Notes: generated by a model from the sequence alone, not told the origin. Counted from the first letter of the stretch, positions 1-9,699 are shown. The stretch is 64,000 bases of DNA from CBDDIP01 sp965229005 (GCA_965229005.1 CBDDIP010000002.1:3162001-3226000), one strand, 5' to 3'. A program made the numbers and translations.

Positions 1-1
1 C

Positions 2-1426
2 GACCTGTCCATCGGGGCGACCGAGGTGCAGGTGCCATCCTCGACGGTACCGATCGGCAACATGATGCTGATCGGCAGCGGCTCCGGTGCGGAGCGTCGG
101 TTGGTCACCGGCCACGCCTCGTTGATCGTCGGCGCGCTCTCGCAGGCGCACCCGAGCGGTTCGCCGGTCGTTGACCTCGGTGCGCCGAAGGCGCCCTACG
201 TCGAGCCCGGACCGCCCGCCGATCCGGTGGCGCCGGTGCTCGGTGGCGGCGGTGGGGGTGGCGGCACCGAGTACGTCGCGCTCGTCCCCGGTCGATTCCT
301 CGACACCCGAACCGACCCCGGCATCACCACCATCGACGGCCAAGGCAAAGGCGCCGGACTCCGACCCGCCGGATCCATCACCGAGATCCAGATCACCGGA
401 CGCAACAACATCCCCAGCAACGCCACCGCCGCCGTCCTCAACCTCACCATCACCGGACCCCTCGGCGCCGGCTACGCCACCGCCTTCCCCTGCGGCACCA
501 CCCCACCCACCACCAGCAACGTCAACTACACCACCGGCACCACCATCCCCAACAACGTCATCGCCAAGATCGGCACCAACGGCCGCATCTGCATCCTCAC
601 CTTCGCCCCCACCCACCTCATCGCCGACATCGCCGGCTACTACCCCGCCGGCGCCACCTACACCCCACTCGTCCCCGGTCGATTCCTCGACACCCGAACC
701 GACCCCGGCATCACCACCATCGACGGCCAAGGCAAAGGCGCCGGACTCCGACCCGCCGGATCCATCACCGAGATCCAGATCACCGGACGCAACAACATCC
801 CCAGCAACGCCACCGCCGCCGTCCTCAACCTCACCATCACCGGACCCCTCGGCGCCGGCTACGCCACCGCCTTCCCCTGCGGCACCACCCCACCCACCAC
901 CAGCAACGTCAACTACACCACCGGCACCACCATCCCCAACAACGTCATCGCCAAGATCGGCACCAACGGCCGCATCTGCATCCTCACCTTCGCCCCCACC
1001 CACCTCATCGCCGACATCGCCGGCTACTACCCCGCCGGCGCCACCTACACCCCACTCGTCCCCGGACGGTTCCTCGACACCCGAACCGACCCCGGCATCA
1101 CCACCATCGACGGCCAAGGCAAAGGCGCCGGACTCCGACCCGCCGGATCCATCACCGAGATCCAGATCACCGGACGCAACAACATCCCCAGCAACGCCAC
1201 CGCCGCCGTCCTCAACCTCACCATCACCGGACCCCTCGGCGCCGGCTACGCCACCGCCTTCCCCTGCGGCACCACCCCACCCACCACCAGCAACGTCAAC
1301 TACACCACCGGCATCACCATCCCCAACAACGTCATCGCCAAGATCGGCACCAACGGCCGCATCTGCATCCTCACCTTCGCCCCCACCCACCTCATCGCCG
1401 ACATCGCCGGCTACTACCCGGCATAG
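2..1426 (+). CDS. Secreted-type protein with three near-identical RFLDTR repeats (5' partial)
   Basis: The frame is open from the first complete codon, so the true start lies outside the window. After about 80 residues and a glycine run come three tandem copies of a 129-residue unit. Each opens with LVPGRFLDTRTDPG and closes with LIADIAGYYPA, and each has two cysteines (FPCGTT and RICIL). Units of this kind (RLLDTR start, ADVxGYFP end) recur in secreted or surface proteins of Actinobacteria; their function is unknown to me. The third copy differs by Ile for Thr in the TTGxTIPNN stretch. Near-identity at the DNA level suggests recent duplication or gene conversion. I cannot name a function. 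Confidence 0.75.
   Translation, partial: DLSIGATEVQVPSSTVPIGNMMLIGSGSGAERRLVTGHASLIVGALSQAHPSGSPVVDLGAPKAPYVEPGPPADPVAPVLGGGGGGGGTEYVALVPGRFLDTRTDPGITTIDGQGKGAGLRPAGSITEIQITGRNNIPSNATAAVLNLTITGPLGAGYATAFPCGTTPPTTSNVNYTTGTTIPNNVIAKIGTNGRICILTFAPTHLIADIAGYYPAGATYTPLVPGRFLDTRTDPGITTIDGQGKGAGLRPAGSITEIQITGRNNIPSNATAAVLNLTITGPLGAGYATAFPCGTTPPTTSNVNYTTGTTIPNNVIAKIGTNGRICILTFAPTHLIADIAGYYPAGATYTPLVPGRFLDTRTDPGITTIDGQGKGAGLRPAGSITEIQITGRNNIPSNATAAVLNLTITGPLGAGYATAFPCGTTPPTTSNVNYTTGITIPNNVIAKIGTNGRICILTFAPTHLIADIAGYYPA
281..1423 (+). repeat. Three tandem 387-bp coding repeats
   Basis: Unit 1 begins at 281, unit 2 at 668 and unit 3 at 1055, an exact 387-bp period that keeps the reading frame. Units 1 and 2 look identical by eye. 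Unit 3 differs at only a few bases (a CGG for CGA Arg codon and its flank near 1067, and one ACC to ATC near 1315), and its end is altered at the stop codon. The same period is visible as repeated open frames on the opposite strand. Confidence 0.9.
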
Positions 1427-1449
1427 CGGTGCTCGCTTCGCGAGCACCG
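1427..1449. terminator. Hairpin between convergent genes
   Basis: A perfect 10-bp stem (CGGTGCTCGC paired with GCGAGCACCG) with a TTC loop starts at the base after the upstream stop codon and ends two bases before the stop of the convergent gene. It is symmetric, so it could terminate transcription from both sides. There is no strong T-run. Confidence 0.65.
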
Positions 1450-1451
1450 GG

Positions 1452-3182
1452 CTACTCGGTGAGCTCGAGCTCTTCGGCGAGGTAGAGCTCGCGGCACTTC
1501 GAACGCTGAAGCTTGCCGGACGAGGTCTTCGGCAGCGTGCCCGGACGCACCAGCATCACGTCGCGAGGTGGCAGCCCGCAGACCTCGAGCGTGCGGTGAT
1601 GGACCTCGTTGCGAACGTCGTCGAGGGTGAGGCCATCCGGCAGCCGAACCTCGGCCACCACGACCACGCTCTCCTTGCCCTTGTAGCCCTCCACCCCGAA
1701 GGCGATGACGTTGCCGGCGCGCACGCCGTCGAGCACCCCGATCGAGCGCTCGATGTCCTCGGGGAACACGTTGCGACCGCCGACGATGATGATGTCCTTG
1801 ATCCGTCCGCACAGCACCAGCTCCCCGTCGAGCAGGTAACCGAGGTCGCCCGTGCACAGCCAGTCGTCGCGGAACAGCGCGGACGTCGCATCGGGCCGCT
1901 TGTAGTAGCCCGGCGTGACCGACGTGCCGCGCAGCAGCAGCTCGCCGACGTGTCGTTCCGGCAGCGGCTCGTACGTGTCGGGGTGGACGATCTTCATCTC
2001 CAGCCCGGGCACGGCGTGGCCGAGCAACGGGAGGCGGCGCACGTCGAGCTCCTCGTCGGCGTCGGCGATGTCGAGCTGCTTGGCGATGCGGTCGCGTTCG
2101 AGCACGCCCCGGTCGACGCTGTCGGTGCGCAACCCGCGGTGCCGCGGCGGGAAGACGCCGCCGATGGCCACCTCGGCCATGCCGAACGCCGGGAACACAC
2201 CACCGGCGGTGAAGCCGAACGGCTCCGCGGCGCGCACGAACGCTTCGACCGCGTTCGGGTCGACCGGCTCGGCGCCGCTGAGCGCCAGGGTCAGCCGGCT
2301 GAGGTCGAGCCCCTGCATCCGACCGAGTGCCCGAGTGGCCAGCACCCACGCGAAGTTCGGACCGGCCGTGGCCGTGCCCTTCCAGTCGCTGATCCACTGC
2401 ATCCAGTTGCCCGGCTTGGCCAGGAAGTCCTGCGGCGCGGCCTGCACGAGCTGCACGCCGGTGGTCAGCGGGATCGACAGGAAGCCGACCAGCCCCATGT
2501 CGTGGTACAGCGGCAGCCAGGACACCATGACCTCGGTGGGCCCGAGCTCGGCGGCCTCGCACGAGGCGTCGATGTTCGCGCCGAGCACGCGGTCGGGGAT
2601 CATCACGCCCTTCGGCTCGCTCGTCGAACCGCTGGTGTACTGGAGGATGACGAGCCGCTCCGGATCGTCGCCGGGGATCTCCAACCGCTCACCCGACGGC
2701 ACGCCCGGTGAACCGGCGAGCACCTCACTCATCGGCACCAACGGCGGATCACCCGGCGCCGACTCGTAGAAGCCGGCGAGCATCGGGTCGATCAGCACGA
2801 GCTTGGCGTCGCCGTGTCGGATGCGCGCCCGCGTGCCCTCGATGAAGGCGTCGAGCGACCCCATGCGCATGGGCAGCGGCAGCACCATGCTGGCCATCCC
2901 GGCCAGCCAGCAGCCCTGGATGATCGTGATCAGCGAGCGCGACGTCGGCCCGAGGATGGCCACGTGATCGCCGGGCACCAGGCCGCGCGCCTGCAGCGCA
3001 GCACCGACCACACGGGCCTCGTCGTGGACCTGGGCCCACGACACGAAGTCGGTGCCGGTGGCCGAGCCTTCCGGCACGACGCTCTGCCCGACGAAGCGCA
3101 CACCGTGCTGCGAGGTCTCCGGTCCGCTGGCGGCGGCGATGAGGCGGTCGGTGATCGATCGGCGTTCGGGCACGGAATCCAC
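1452..3182 (-). CDS. Fatty-acyl-AMP ligase / acyl-CoA synthetase family protein
   Basis: A 576-residue ANL-superfamily adenylating enzyme. It has the AMP-binding P-loop YTSGSTSEPKGVM, a motif near SWLPLYHDMGLVG that is typical of fatty-acyl-AMP ligases, LCTGDLGYLLDGELVLCGR, and a C-terminal PKTSSGKLQRSKCRELY lysine motif. It probably activates a carboxylic or fatty acid to acyl-AMP for transfer to CoA or a carrier protein; substrate unknown. The GTG start (GTG GAT TCC) leaves 38 bp to the divergent leuS. FAAL rather than FadD is suggested by the HDMGL motif, but I did not check for the FAAL-specific insertion. Confidence 0.85.
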   Translation of the reverse strand: MDSVPERRSITDRLIAAASGPETSQHGVRFVGQSVVPEGSATGTDFVSWAQVHDEARVVGAALQARGLVPGDHVAILGPTSRSLITIIQGCWLAGMASMVLPLPMRMGSLDAFIEGTRARIRHGDAKLVLIDPMLAGFYESAPGDPPLVPMSEVLAGSPGVPSGERLEIPGDDPERLVILQYTSGSTSEPKGVMIPDRVLGANIDASCEAAELGPTEVMVSWLPLYHDMGLVGFLSIPLTTGVQLVQAAPQDFLAKPGNWMQWISDWKGTATAGPNFAWVLATRALGRMQGLDLSRLTLALSGAEPVDPNAVEAFVRAAEPFGFTAGGVFPAFGMAEVAIGGVFPPRHRGLRTDSVDRGVLERDRIAKQLDIADADEELDVRRLPLLGHAVPGLEMKIVHPDTYEPLPERHVGELLLRGTSVTPGYYKRPDATSALFRDDWLCTGDLGYLLDGELVLCGRIKDIIIVGGRNVFPEDIERSIGVLDGVRAGNVIAFGVEGYKGKESVVVVAEVRLPDGLTLDDVRNEVHHRTLEVCGLPPRDVMLVRPGTLPKTSSGKLQRSKCRELYLAEELELTE

Positions 3183-3220
3183 GGTAGTGGCGGGTCGGCG
3201 GCTCGTAGAATCTTCGAGCC

Positions 3221-6058
3221 ATGACTGCTCCGGACCAACTCGCCACCGACACGCCGACGTTCCGCTACACGGGCGCGCTCGCCAGCGAGCTCGAGGTCCG
3301 GTGGCAGGCGTGGTGGGACGATCAGCACACGTTCGAGGTCGCCAACCCGGCGGGCCCGCTGGCGGGCGGCCTGGACACGAGCCGCGAGAAGATCTTCATC
3401 CTCGACATGTTCCCGTACCCCAGTGGCACGGGGCTGCACGTCGGTCACCCACTGGGATTCATCGGTACCGACGTCTACGCCCGCTACCAGCGCATGGCCG
3501 GCAAGAACGTGCTGTACACGATGGGCTTCGACGCCTTCGGCCTCCCGGCCGAGCAGTTCGCCGTGCAGACCGGGACCCACCCGGCGGTCACCACGCAGCA
3601 GAACGTCGCTGCGATGCGCCGCCAGTTGCACCGCATCGGGCTCAGCCACGACCGCCGGCGCAGCATCGACACCACCGATCCCGGCTACTACCGCTGGACG
3701 CAGTGGATCTTCCTCCAGGTCTTCAACAGCTGGTACGACACCGATCAGCAGCGCGCCCGTCCGGTAGCCGAGCTGCAGGCCGAGTACGCCGACGGCACGC
3801 GCCCGACGCCCGATGGCCGCCCGTGGGCAGACCTGTCAGCTCCGGAGCAGCGCGCCGCCATCGACAGCCGACGCCTGGCCTACGTCAGCGACGCGCCGGT
3901 CAACTGGTGCCCCGGGCTGGGCACCGTCGTGGCCAACGAGGAGGTCACCGCCGACGGTCGCAGCGACCGCGGCAACTTCCCCGTCTTCAAGCGCAAGATG
4001 CGCCAGTGGATGATGCGCATCACCGACTACGCCGACCGGTTGATCGACGATCTCGATCTGCTGGAGTGGAGTGACGCGATCAAGTCGATGCAGCGCAACT
4101 GGATCGGCCGCAGCGAGGGCGCGACCGTCCACTTCGGCTCACCGGCGGGCCCGCTCACCGTGTTCACCACTCGCGCCGACACGCTGTTCGGGGCGACGTT
4201 CATGGTGCTCGCGCCCGAGCACCCGCTGGTCGACGAGCTGACGACGGTCGAACAGGCAGCGGCCGTGAGCGCCTACCGCGCCGCTGCCGGTGCCAAGAAG
4301 GACATCGATCGGCAGGACGAAGGACGCGAGAAGACGGGCGTGTTCACCGGCTCGTACGCGACGAACCCGATCAACGGCGATTCGATCCCGGTGTGGGTCG
4401 CCGACTACGTGCTCATGGGCTATGGCACCGGTGCGATCATGGCCGTGCCGTGCGGCGACCAGCGCGACTTCGAGTTCGCCCGCAAGTTCGAGCTGCCGAT
4501 CGTCGCCATCCAGGAGCCCACCGACGGACGTGGCACGGACACCAGCACGTGGTCCGACGCGTTCATCGGCGACGCGCCATACGTGAACAGCGCCAACGAG
4601 GAACTGCGTCTGGACGGCATCGTCAGCGTCGACGAGGGCAAGCGCCTGACCCACGCGTGGTTGAGCGAACGCGACGCCGGCAACGCCACGGTCACGTACA
4701 AGCTGCGCGACTGGTTGTTCAGCCGTCAGCGCTACTGGGGCGAGCCGTTCCCGGTGGTCTACGACGACGACGGCATGCCCCACGGCCTGCCCGACAGCGA
4801 GCTGCCGTTGCTGCTGCCGGAGACCGACAGCTTCTCGCCGCGCACGTTCGACCCCGACGACGAGTTCTCCAACCCGGAGAGCCCGCTCGATCGGTTGGAC
4901 TGGTGGATGGACGTCGAGCTCGATCTGGGCGACGGTCCCAAGCACTACCGCCGCGACAGCAACGTCATGCCGCAGTGGGCCGGCAGCTGCTGGTACGAGC
5001 TGCGCTACCTCGACCCGACGAACGAGAACGCGTTCGTCGACCCAGCGGTCGAGCAGTACTGGATGGGCCCGCAGCCCGCCGGCCGCGACGGCCACGAGCA
5101 CCCCGGCGGCGTCGACCTGTACGTCGGCGGCGTCGAGCACGCCGTGCTGCACCTGCTGTACTCGCGCTTCTGGCACAAGGTGCTGTTCGACCTGGGTCAC
5201 CTGTCGTCGAAGGAGCCGTACTACCGGCTGTTCAACCAGGGGTACATCCTGGCCGAGGCGTTCCAGGACGAGCGCGGCCTGTACGTCGAGGCGGCCGAAG
5301 TGCAGCGCCACGGCGAGGGCGCCAACCAGACCTTCACGTTCGAGGGTCAGCCGGTCACTCGCGAGTGGGGGAAGATGGGCAAGAGCCTCAAGAACGGCGT
5401 GCCCCCCGACGACATCTACGACGCCTACGGCGCCGACACCTTGCGCCTGTACGAGATGAGCACCGGCCCGCTGGACGGCTCGCGCCCGTGGGAGACGCGT
5501 GACGTGGTCGGTCAGTACCGCTTCCTGCAGCGGCTGTGGCGCAACCTGGTCGACGAGGAGACCGGGCAGTTGCGCACCGACGTCCCCGCGGCGAGCGACG
5601 ACATCGTGCGCGCTCTGCACCGCACGATCGCCGGTGTCGGCGACGACATGGAAGCACTGCGCTTCAACACGGCGATCGCCAAGCTGATCGAGCTGAACAA
5701 CGTGCTGACGAAGGCCGGCGGTTGCCCTCCCGAGTTGGCAGAACCGTTGGTGCTGATGATCGCCCCGTTGGCCCCACACGTCGCCGAAGAGCTATGGCGC
5801 AAGCTCGGCCACACGGACTCGGTCGGCCACGTGCCCTTCCCCACCGCCGACCCGGCGATGCTGGTTGCCGACACGGTCGAGTACCCCGTGCAGATCAACG
5901 GCAAGGTGCGCGGTCGGATCACAGTCGCCTCCGGGCTGCCCGCCGCCGACGTCGAGGCTGCCGCGATGGCTGATCCGAAGGTGATCACCGCATTGGCCGG
6001 AGCGACCCCGAAGAAGGTCATCGTCATCCCCGGCCGCATGGTCAACATCGTCGCCTGA
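3221..6058 (+). CDS. leuS: Leucyl-tRNA synthetase
   Basis: A 945-residue class I aminoacyl-tRNA synthetase that charges tRNA-Leu. The HIGH signature is HVGH at residues 73-76, within PYPSGTGLHVGHPLGF. The KMSKS loop is KMGKS at 718-722. The CP1 editing domain includes TLFGATFMVLAPEHPL and a PVWVADYVLMGYGTGAIMAVP stretch, and the C-terminal domain ends with VQINGKVRGRI. Length is normal for actinobacterial LeuS. The ATG start follows the divergent ligase gene by 38 bp. Confidence 0.97.
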   Translation: MTAPDQLATDTPTFRYTGALASELEVRWQAWWDDQHTFEVANPAGPLAGGLDTSREKIFILDMFPYPSGTGLHVGHPLGFIGTDVYARYQRMAGKNVLYTMGFDAFGLPAEQFAVQTGTHPAVTTQQNVAAMRRQLHRIGLSHDRRRSIDTTDPGYYRWTQWIFLQVFNSWYDTDQQRARPVAELQAEYADGTRPTPDGRPWADLSAPEQRAAIDSRRLAYVSDAPVNWCPGLGTVVANEEVTADGRSDRGNFPVFKRKMRQWMMRITDYADRLIDDLDLLEWSDAIKSMQRNWIGRSEGATVHFGSPAGPLTVFTTRADTLFGATFMVLAPEHPLVDELTTVEQAAAVSAYRAAAGAKKDIDRQDEGREKTGVFTGSYATNPINGDSIPVWVADYVLMGYGTGAIMAVPCGDQRDFEFARKFELPIVAIQEPTDGRGTDTSTWSDAFIGDAPYVNSANEELRLDGIVSVDEGKRLTHAWLSERDAGNATVTYKLRDWLFSRQRYWGEPFPVVYDDDGMPHGLPDSELPLLLPETDSFSPRTFDPDDEFSNPESPLDRLDWWMDVELDLGDGPKHYRRDSNVMPQWAGSCWYELRYLDPTNENAFVDPAVEQYWMGPQPAGRDGHEHPGGVDLYVGGVEHAVLHLLYSRFWHKVLFDLGHLSSKEPYYRLFNQGYILAEAFQDERGLYVEAAEVQRHGEGANQTFTFEGQPVTREWGKMGKSLKNGVPPDDIYDAYGADTLRLYEMSTGPLDGSRPWETRDVVGQYRFLQRLWRNLVDEETGQLRTDVPAASDDIVRALHRTIAGVGDDMEALRFNTAIAKLIELNNVLTKAGGCPPELAEPLVLMIAPLAPHVAEELWRKLGHTDSVGHVPFPTADPAMLVADTVEYPVQINGKVRGRITVASGLPAADVEAAAMADPKVITALAGATPKKVIVIPGRMVNIVA

Positions 6059-6246
6059 CGCGAGTCGGCTGATCCGGCCAGCGCCAGATCAGCACGTCGC
6101 GTTCTGGCGCTGGCCAGAACGAACGCCGCCGTCCGACTTCGCCTCTTCTGGGCACACCCAGAACGCGACGTGCGGTTCCGGGTGTGCCCGGAACGACCGG
6201 GGCAGCTGACCCGCTCCCCTTTGCCAACTGCGCGTGCAGCAGCAGT
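6059..6246. other. Palindrome-rich spacer after leuS, no gene seen
   Basis: The 188-bp gap has four hairpin-forming segments: 6076-6088 with 6103-6115 (13 bp), 6101-6108 with 6113-6120 (GTTCTGGC arms), 6146-6152 with 6157-6163 (TTCTGGG arms), and 6175-6182 with 6187-6194 (GTTCCGGG arms). A separate 15-bp inverted repeat pairs 6092-6106 (GCACGTCGCGTTCTG) with 6159-6173, so the folds are mutually exclusive. It lies between the convergent leuS and acyltransferase genes and probably includes their terminators. Confidence 0.7.
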
Positions 6247-7374
6247 TCAGCTCGCGGGATCGGGCACCGGATCGACCGGCTCGGTCAAGTAGCGCACCCG
6301 CATCTGCATGAACGGTCGCTCGACGACGAGGTAGGTCAACGTCGCAGTGATGAACGTCGCCGGGATCAGCAGCAGCACTGTCACCAGCACCGCGTTCGAC
6401 TGGCTCGATGCGCTGGCACCGATGAGGTGCGGGGTGTGATCGCGCAGCAGCACGACGAAGGCGTAGTGCAACAGGTAGGCCGAGTAGCCGACCACACCGG
6501 GCCACGTCAGCGCCCGGCTCCACCTGCCAGTCCAGCCGCGCGACGCCTGCAGGTACGCCCACACGAACCCGGCCCACAGCAGCCCCTCGATCAGCGGCCA
6601 GACGCTCTTCCACGCGGCCGGTTCCAACCAGCCGCCGTTGCGGTTGTAGACGAAGATGCCCATCAGCACGACGACGGTGGCAGCGATCAGCGCACCGATC
6701 CGACCGGCTCGAGCAAGCACGACCGGGTGGCGCACGACGACCCAACCGACGAGCATCCCGACGACGAACTGATCGAGGCGACCAACGATGGTCCAGTAGC
6801 TGACGTCGCGGATGTTGCCCGGGTTGAGCCCGGCGCTCATCAGCCGCAGCACGTTCATCACCAGCAGCACGCCGATCAGGTAGATCGGCCCGGATGCTCG
6901 AAGGAAGCGGATCAGGAACGGGAAGATCAGGTAGAAGGCAAACTCGACGCTGATCGTCCACAGCAGCGCGCCGAACGCGCCGAGCTCGGCAACCGCCAAC
7001 GGCGGCGTGGCGTGCAGCGTGAGGTACGGGATGATCCCGCCCGCGCTGTACGCCTCCGGCGTCGTGTAGATCGCGACGACGAGCACCAGCAGGTACATCG
7101 GGCCGATGCGGAGCAACCGGTTGCGCACGAACGGGCCATAGCGAACCTCGCGCCCGCTGCCCAACACGCCGTACGTGAAGATGAACCCGCTGAGCACCAT
7201 GAACAACGCGACTGCGGTGTGACCTTCGGAGATCAACGCCGCAAACGGGTTACTGGCGCGCGGCCAGTAGCGCTGCTGGACCTGCTGCACCCCGTGGTAC
7301 ACCACGATCAACAGCGCGGCCAGTCCGCGCAGGTGATCGACGCCGACGACGTACTGCACGTTCTTGCTGCGCAC
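6247..7374 (-). CDS. Acyltransferase 3 family membrane protein
   Basis: A polytopic protein of about 375 residues of the acyltransferase-3 (OafA/NodX-like) family. This family O-acylates sugars, peptidoglycan or lipids at the membrane. Family motifs seen: LRGLAALLIVVYHG with the conserved N-terminal His, then a hydrophobic segment with GHTAVALFMVLSGFIF and about ten predicted membrane helices. The start is uncertain: GTG at 7374 (VRSKNVQYVVG) or GTG at 7359 (VQYVVG). It lies 37 bp downstream of otsB on the same strand and might be co-transcribed with otsAB. The acyl acceptor cannot be told from the sequence. Confidence 0.85.
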   Translation of the reverse strand: MRSKNVQYVVGVDHLRGLAALLIVVYHGVQQVQQRYWPRASNPFAALISEGHTAVALFMVLSGFIFTYGVLGSGREVRYGPFVRNRLLRIGPMYLLVLVVAIYTTPEAYSAGGIIPYLTLHATPPLAVAELGAFGALLWTISVEFAFYLIFPFLIRFLRASGPIYLIGVLLVMNVLRLMSAGLNPGNIRDVSYWTIVGRLDQFVVGMLVGWVVVRHPVVLARAGRIGALIAATVVVLMGIFVYNRNGGWLEPAAWKSVWPLIEGLLWAGFVWAYLQASRGWTGRWSRALTWPGVVGYSAYLLHYAFVVLLRDHTPHLIGASASSQSNAVLVTVLLLIPATFITATLTYLVVERPFMQMRVRYLTEPVDPVPDPAS

Positions 7375-7411
7375 GGGAGCGCTGGCGCTGGTCACAGGAC
7401 GGCGACAGTAC

Positions 7412-8206
7412 TCACCGGTTCGTCGAGGTGCCGCGATCCACGAGAGCCGCGAGGAAGCGCACCACGTCGTCGGGCCCGGCCACGCGGTGCTCGGCGCGCG
7501 TCGGGCCTTCACCGACCTTGACCGTGACGACCGTGCCGATGCGTCCGTCCGAGCTCTGCTGCAGCAAGGCCTCGAACCCGGTCTCGTCGCTGGCGTCGTC
7601 ACCGATGAACACCGCCGTCGCCGGATCGGCCATCGCGCGCAGCCGCTCGAGCGCGGCAGCCTTCGTCGCTCGGCGCACCGCGACCTCCAGCACGCGCTTG
7701 CCCGGGTGCGACGTCGTGCCCGCGATGCGGTCGGCGACGATGGTCGCGACCTGCAACGCGCTGTCACCGACCTCGACGTCCGCGGTACGAACGTGCAACG
7801 CGACCGAGAACGGCTTGACCTCGACGTGCGCGCCTGGCGTGGCGGCGGCGATGTCGTCGAACGCGTGGCGCAGTGCGGCGAGCCGTTCCGCTTCGTCGTC
7901 GGTGCGCGCCACGCTGCCGGTGAACTCGACACCGTGCGACCCGACGATCTGGAGGTGCGCCGGCAGCTGGAACTGCTCGGTGAGCTCGACCATCGATCGA
8001 CCGGACACGACGGCGACGGTCACGCCGCTCATCGACTGCAGGTCCTGCAACGCGTCGAGCGCCCCCGGCGCCAACCGGGACTGCGACGGCTGCGGCGTGA
8101 TGTTGGCGAGCGTGCCGTCGACGTCGGACGCGATCAGCCAGGGACGCGCCGAGCCGGCGACGAGCTGCGCCAGCGCGATCGGATCGGAAGCGGGGACCGT
8201 GCTCAT
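7412..8206 (-). CDS. otsB: Trehalose-6-phosphate phosphatase
   Basis: A 264-residue HAD-superfamily phosphatase that dephosphorylates trehalose 6-phosphate to trehalose. Motif I is ASDVDGTLANI near residue 28 (nucleophile and acid Asp); the late motif is VFIGDDASDETGF with the Mg-binding acidic residues. The ATG overlaps the stop of otsA by four bases (ATGA), so the two are translationally coupled. This is the second step of the OtsA/OtsB pathway. Confidence 0.95.
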   Translation of the reverse strand: MSTVPASDPIALAQLVAGSARPWLIASDVDGTLANITPQPSQSRLAPGALDALQDLQSMSGVTVAVVSGRSMVELTEQFQLPAHLQIVGSHGVEFTGSVARTDDEAERLAALRHAFDDIAAATPGAHVEVKPFSVALHVRTADVEVGDSALQVATIVADRIAGTTSHPGKRVLEVAVRRATKAAALERLRAMADPATAVFIGDDASDETGFEALLQQSSDGRIGTVVTVKVGEGPTRAEHRVAGPDDVVRFLAALVDRGTSTNR

Positions 8207-9699
8207 ACGTGAACAGATGCCAGCGCGTCGAGGAAGGTCGTCGACCAGTGCTCGACGTCGTTGACGGCGACGACGTCGCGCAGCCGGTGCATCCGCTGTC
8301 GCGCCTCGGCGCCGCCGAGGGCGATGGCCGACTCGATCGCGTCCACGAAGCCCTCGGGGTCGTGCGGGTTGACGATGATCGCCTGATCCAGCTCGTCCAC
8401 CGCGCCGGCGAACTCGCTGAGGACGAGCACGCCGCCGCCGTCGGAGCGCGCAGCAACGAACTCCTTGGCGACGAGGTTCATCCCATCGCGCAGCGGCGTC
8501 ACCAGCATCACGTCGGCGGCTCGGTACAGGGTGACCAACTCGGCCAACGGCAGGCTGCGGTAGAGGTAGTGCACCACCGGGTTGCCCAGCGTCGCGTACG
8601 CACCGTTGAGCTCGCCGACCAGTTGCTCCACACGATGACGTTCCTGTGCGTACTCGTCGACGCTCTCACGACTCGGCACGGCCACTTGCACGAAGACGAG
8701 CTGCGGATGCGCGTCCGGTCCGGCCTCGACGTCGCCGGCCGCGGCACGACGAGCGAGCAACGTGCGCACCGCGCCGAGGCGCTCCTCGATGCCCTTGGTG
8801 TAGTCCAACCGGTCGACACCGAGCAGGATCACCGCCGGATCGCCCAATCGGCGGCGCAGCTCGGCTGCGTGCTCGGCCGCCTTCGGTGCCCGCGCCAGCG
8901 CGTCGATCTCCGCCGCGTCGATCGAGATCGGGAACGCGGCGACCAGCACGCGCCGCCCGTCGACGATCATTTCCGTGCCTGCAGGCCCGTGCCCCATCTC
9001 GGCCAGGTCCGGCTCGAGGAGGTCCGGCTCGCGCAGCTCCGCGTCCACCAGACGCGAGCAGAGGCCGACGAAGTTCTCCGCCGCGACGCGTCGCTGGAAG
9101 CCGATCACGTCGGCCCCCAGCAGACCGTGCAGGATCTCGTCGCGCCACGGCAGCCGCATGAACAGCTCCTGTGGCGGGAACGGGATGTGCAGGAAGAACC
9201 CGATGCGCAGATCGGGCCGCTTGGCGCGCAGCATCGCCGGCACGAGCTGCAACTGGTAGTCGTGCACCCACACCGTCGCGCCGAACGCAGCGACCTCGTC
9301 AGCAGCGTCCGCGAAGCGCTGGTTCACCTCGCGGTAGACGCCCCAGCTCTCGTTGTCGAACGTCGAGGATCGGATGGCGTCGTGGTACAGCGGCCACAGG
9401 GCACCGTTGGAGACCTGTTCGTAGTACTGGCGGACCTCGTCGGCGGAGAGCTCGATCGATTGCAGCGCGACCCCGTCGGCATCGATCGTCCGCGCCGGAT
9501 CGGCGTTGGCTCCGGTCCAGCCGAGCCACACCCCATCGCGCTGGCGCAGCACGCCGAGCAGCGCACGGGCAAGCCCGCCAGGACTCGGACGCCAGCCGGC
9601 GTCATCGGCGACGTCGTCGTCGCGCTCGACGGGCAACCGGTTGGCGACGACCACGAAGTCGTGCTTGACCACCTCGGTGCGCGCATGATCCAACTCCAC
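8203..9699 (-). CDS. otsA: Trehalose-6-phosphate synthase
   Basis: A 498-residue GT20 glycosyltransferase that makes trehalose 6-phosphate from UDP- (or GDP-) glucose and glucose 6-phosphate. Recognisable parts are FVVVANRLPVER near the N-terminus, VWVHDYQLQLVPAMLR, GFFLHIPFPP, LLGVDRLDYTKGIEERL and TPLRDGMNLVAKEFVA. The first codon is taken as GTG at 9699, but the start is not certain because homologues usually begin close to the VVVANRLP strand. It is divergent from treS across about 70 bp. Confidence 0.95.
   Translation of the reverse strand: MELDHARTEVVKHDFVVVANRLPVERDDDVADDAGWRPSPGGLARALLGVLRQRDGVWLGWTGANADPARTIDADGVALQSIELSADEVRQYYEQVSNGALWPLYHDAIRSSTFDNESWGVYREVNQRFADAADEVAAFGATVWVHDYQLQLVPAMLRAKRPDLRIGFFLHIPFPPQELFMRLPWRDEILHGLLGADVIGFQRRVAAENFVGLCSRLVDAELREPDLLEPDLAEMGHGPAGTEMIVDGRRVLVAAFPISIDAAEIDALARAPKAAEHAAELRRRLGDPAVILLGVDRLDYTKGIEERLGAVRTLLARRAAAGDVEAGPDAHPQLVFVQVAVPSRESVDEYAQERHRVEQLVGELNGAYATLGNPVVHYLYRSLPLAELVTLYRAADVMLVTPLRDGMNLVAKEFVAARSDGGGVLVLSEFAGAVDELDQAIIVNPHDPEGFVDAIESAIALGGAEARQRMHRLRDVVAVNDVEHWSTTFLDALASVHV

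Noticed and set aside
171..2711. Very long plus-strand open frame spanning the repeat gene and the ligase region
   Set aside because: Pro/Ser/Thr- and Arg-rich translation with no motifs; it is the GC-rich shadow of the repeat gene and of the minus-strand ligase, both of which have clear family motifs.
4139..5779. 546-residue frame antisense to leuS
   Set aside because: Valine/histidine/arginine-rich antisense shadow; leuS on the other strand is certain.
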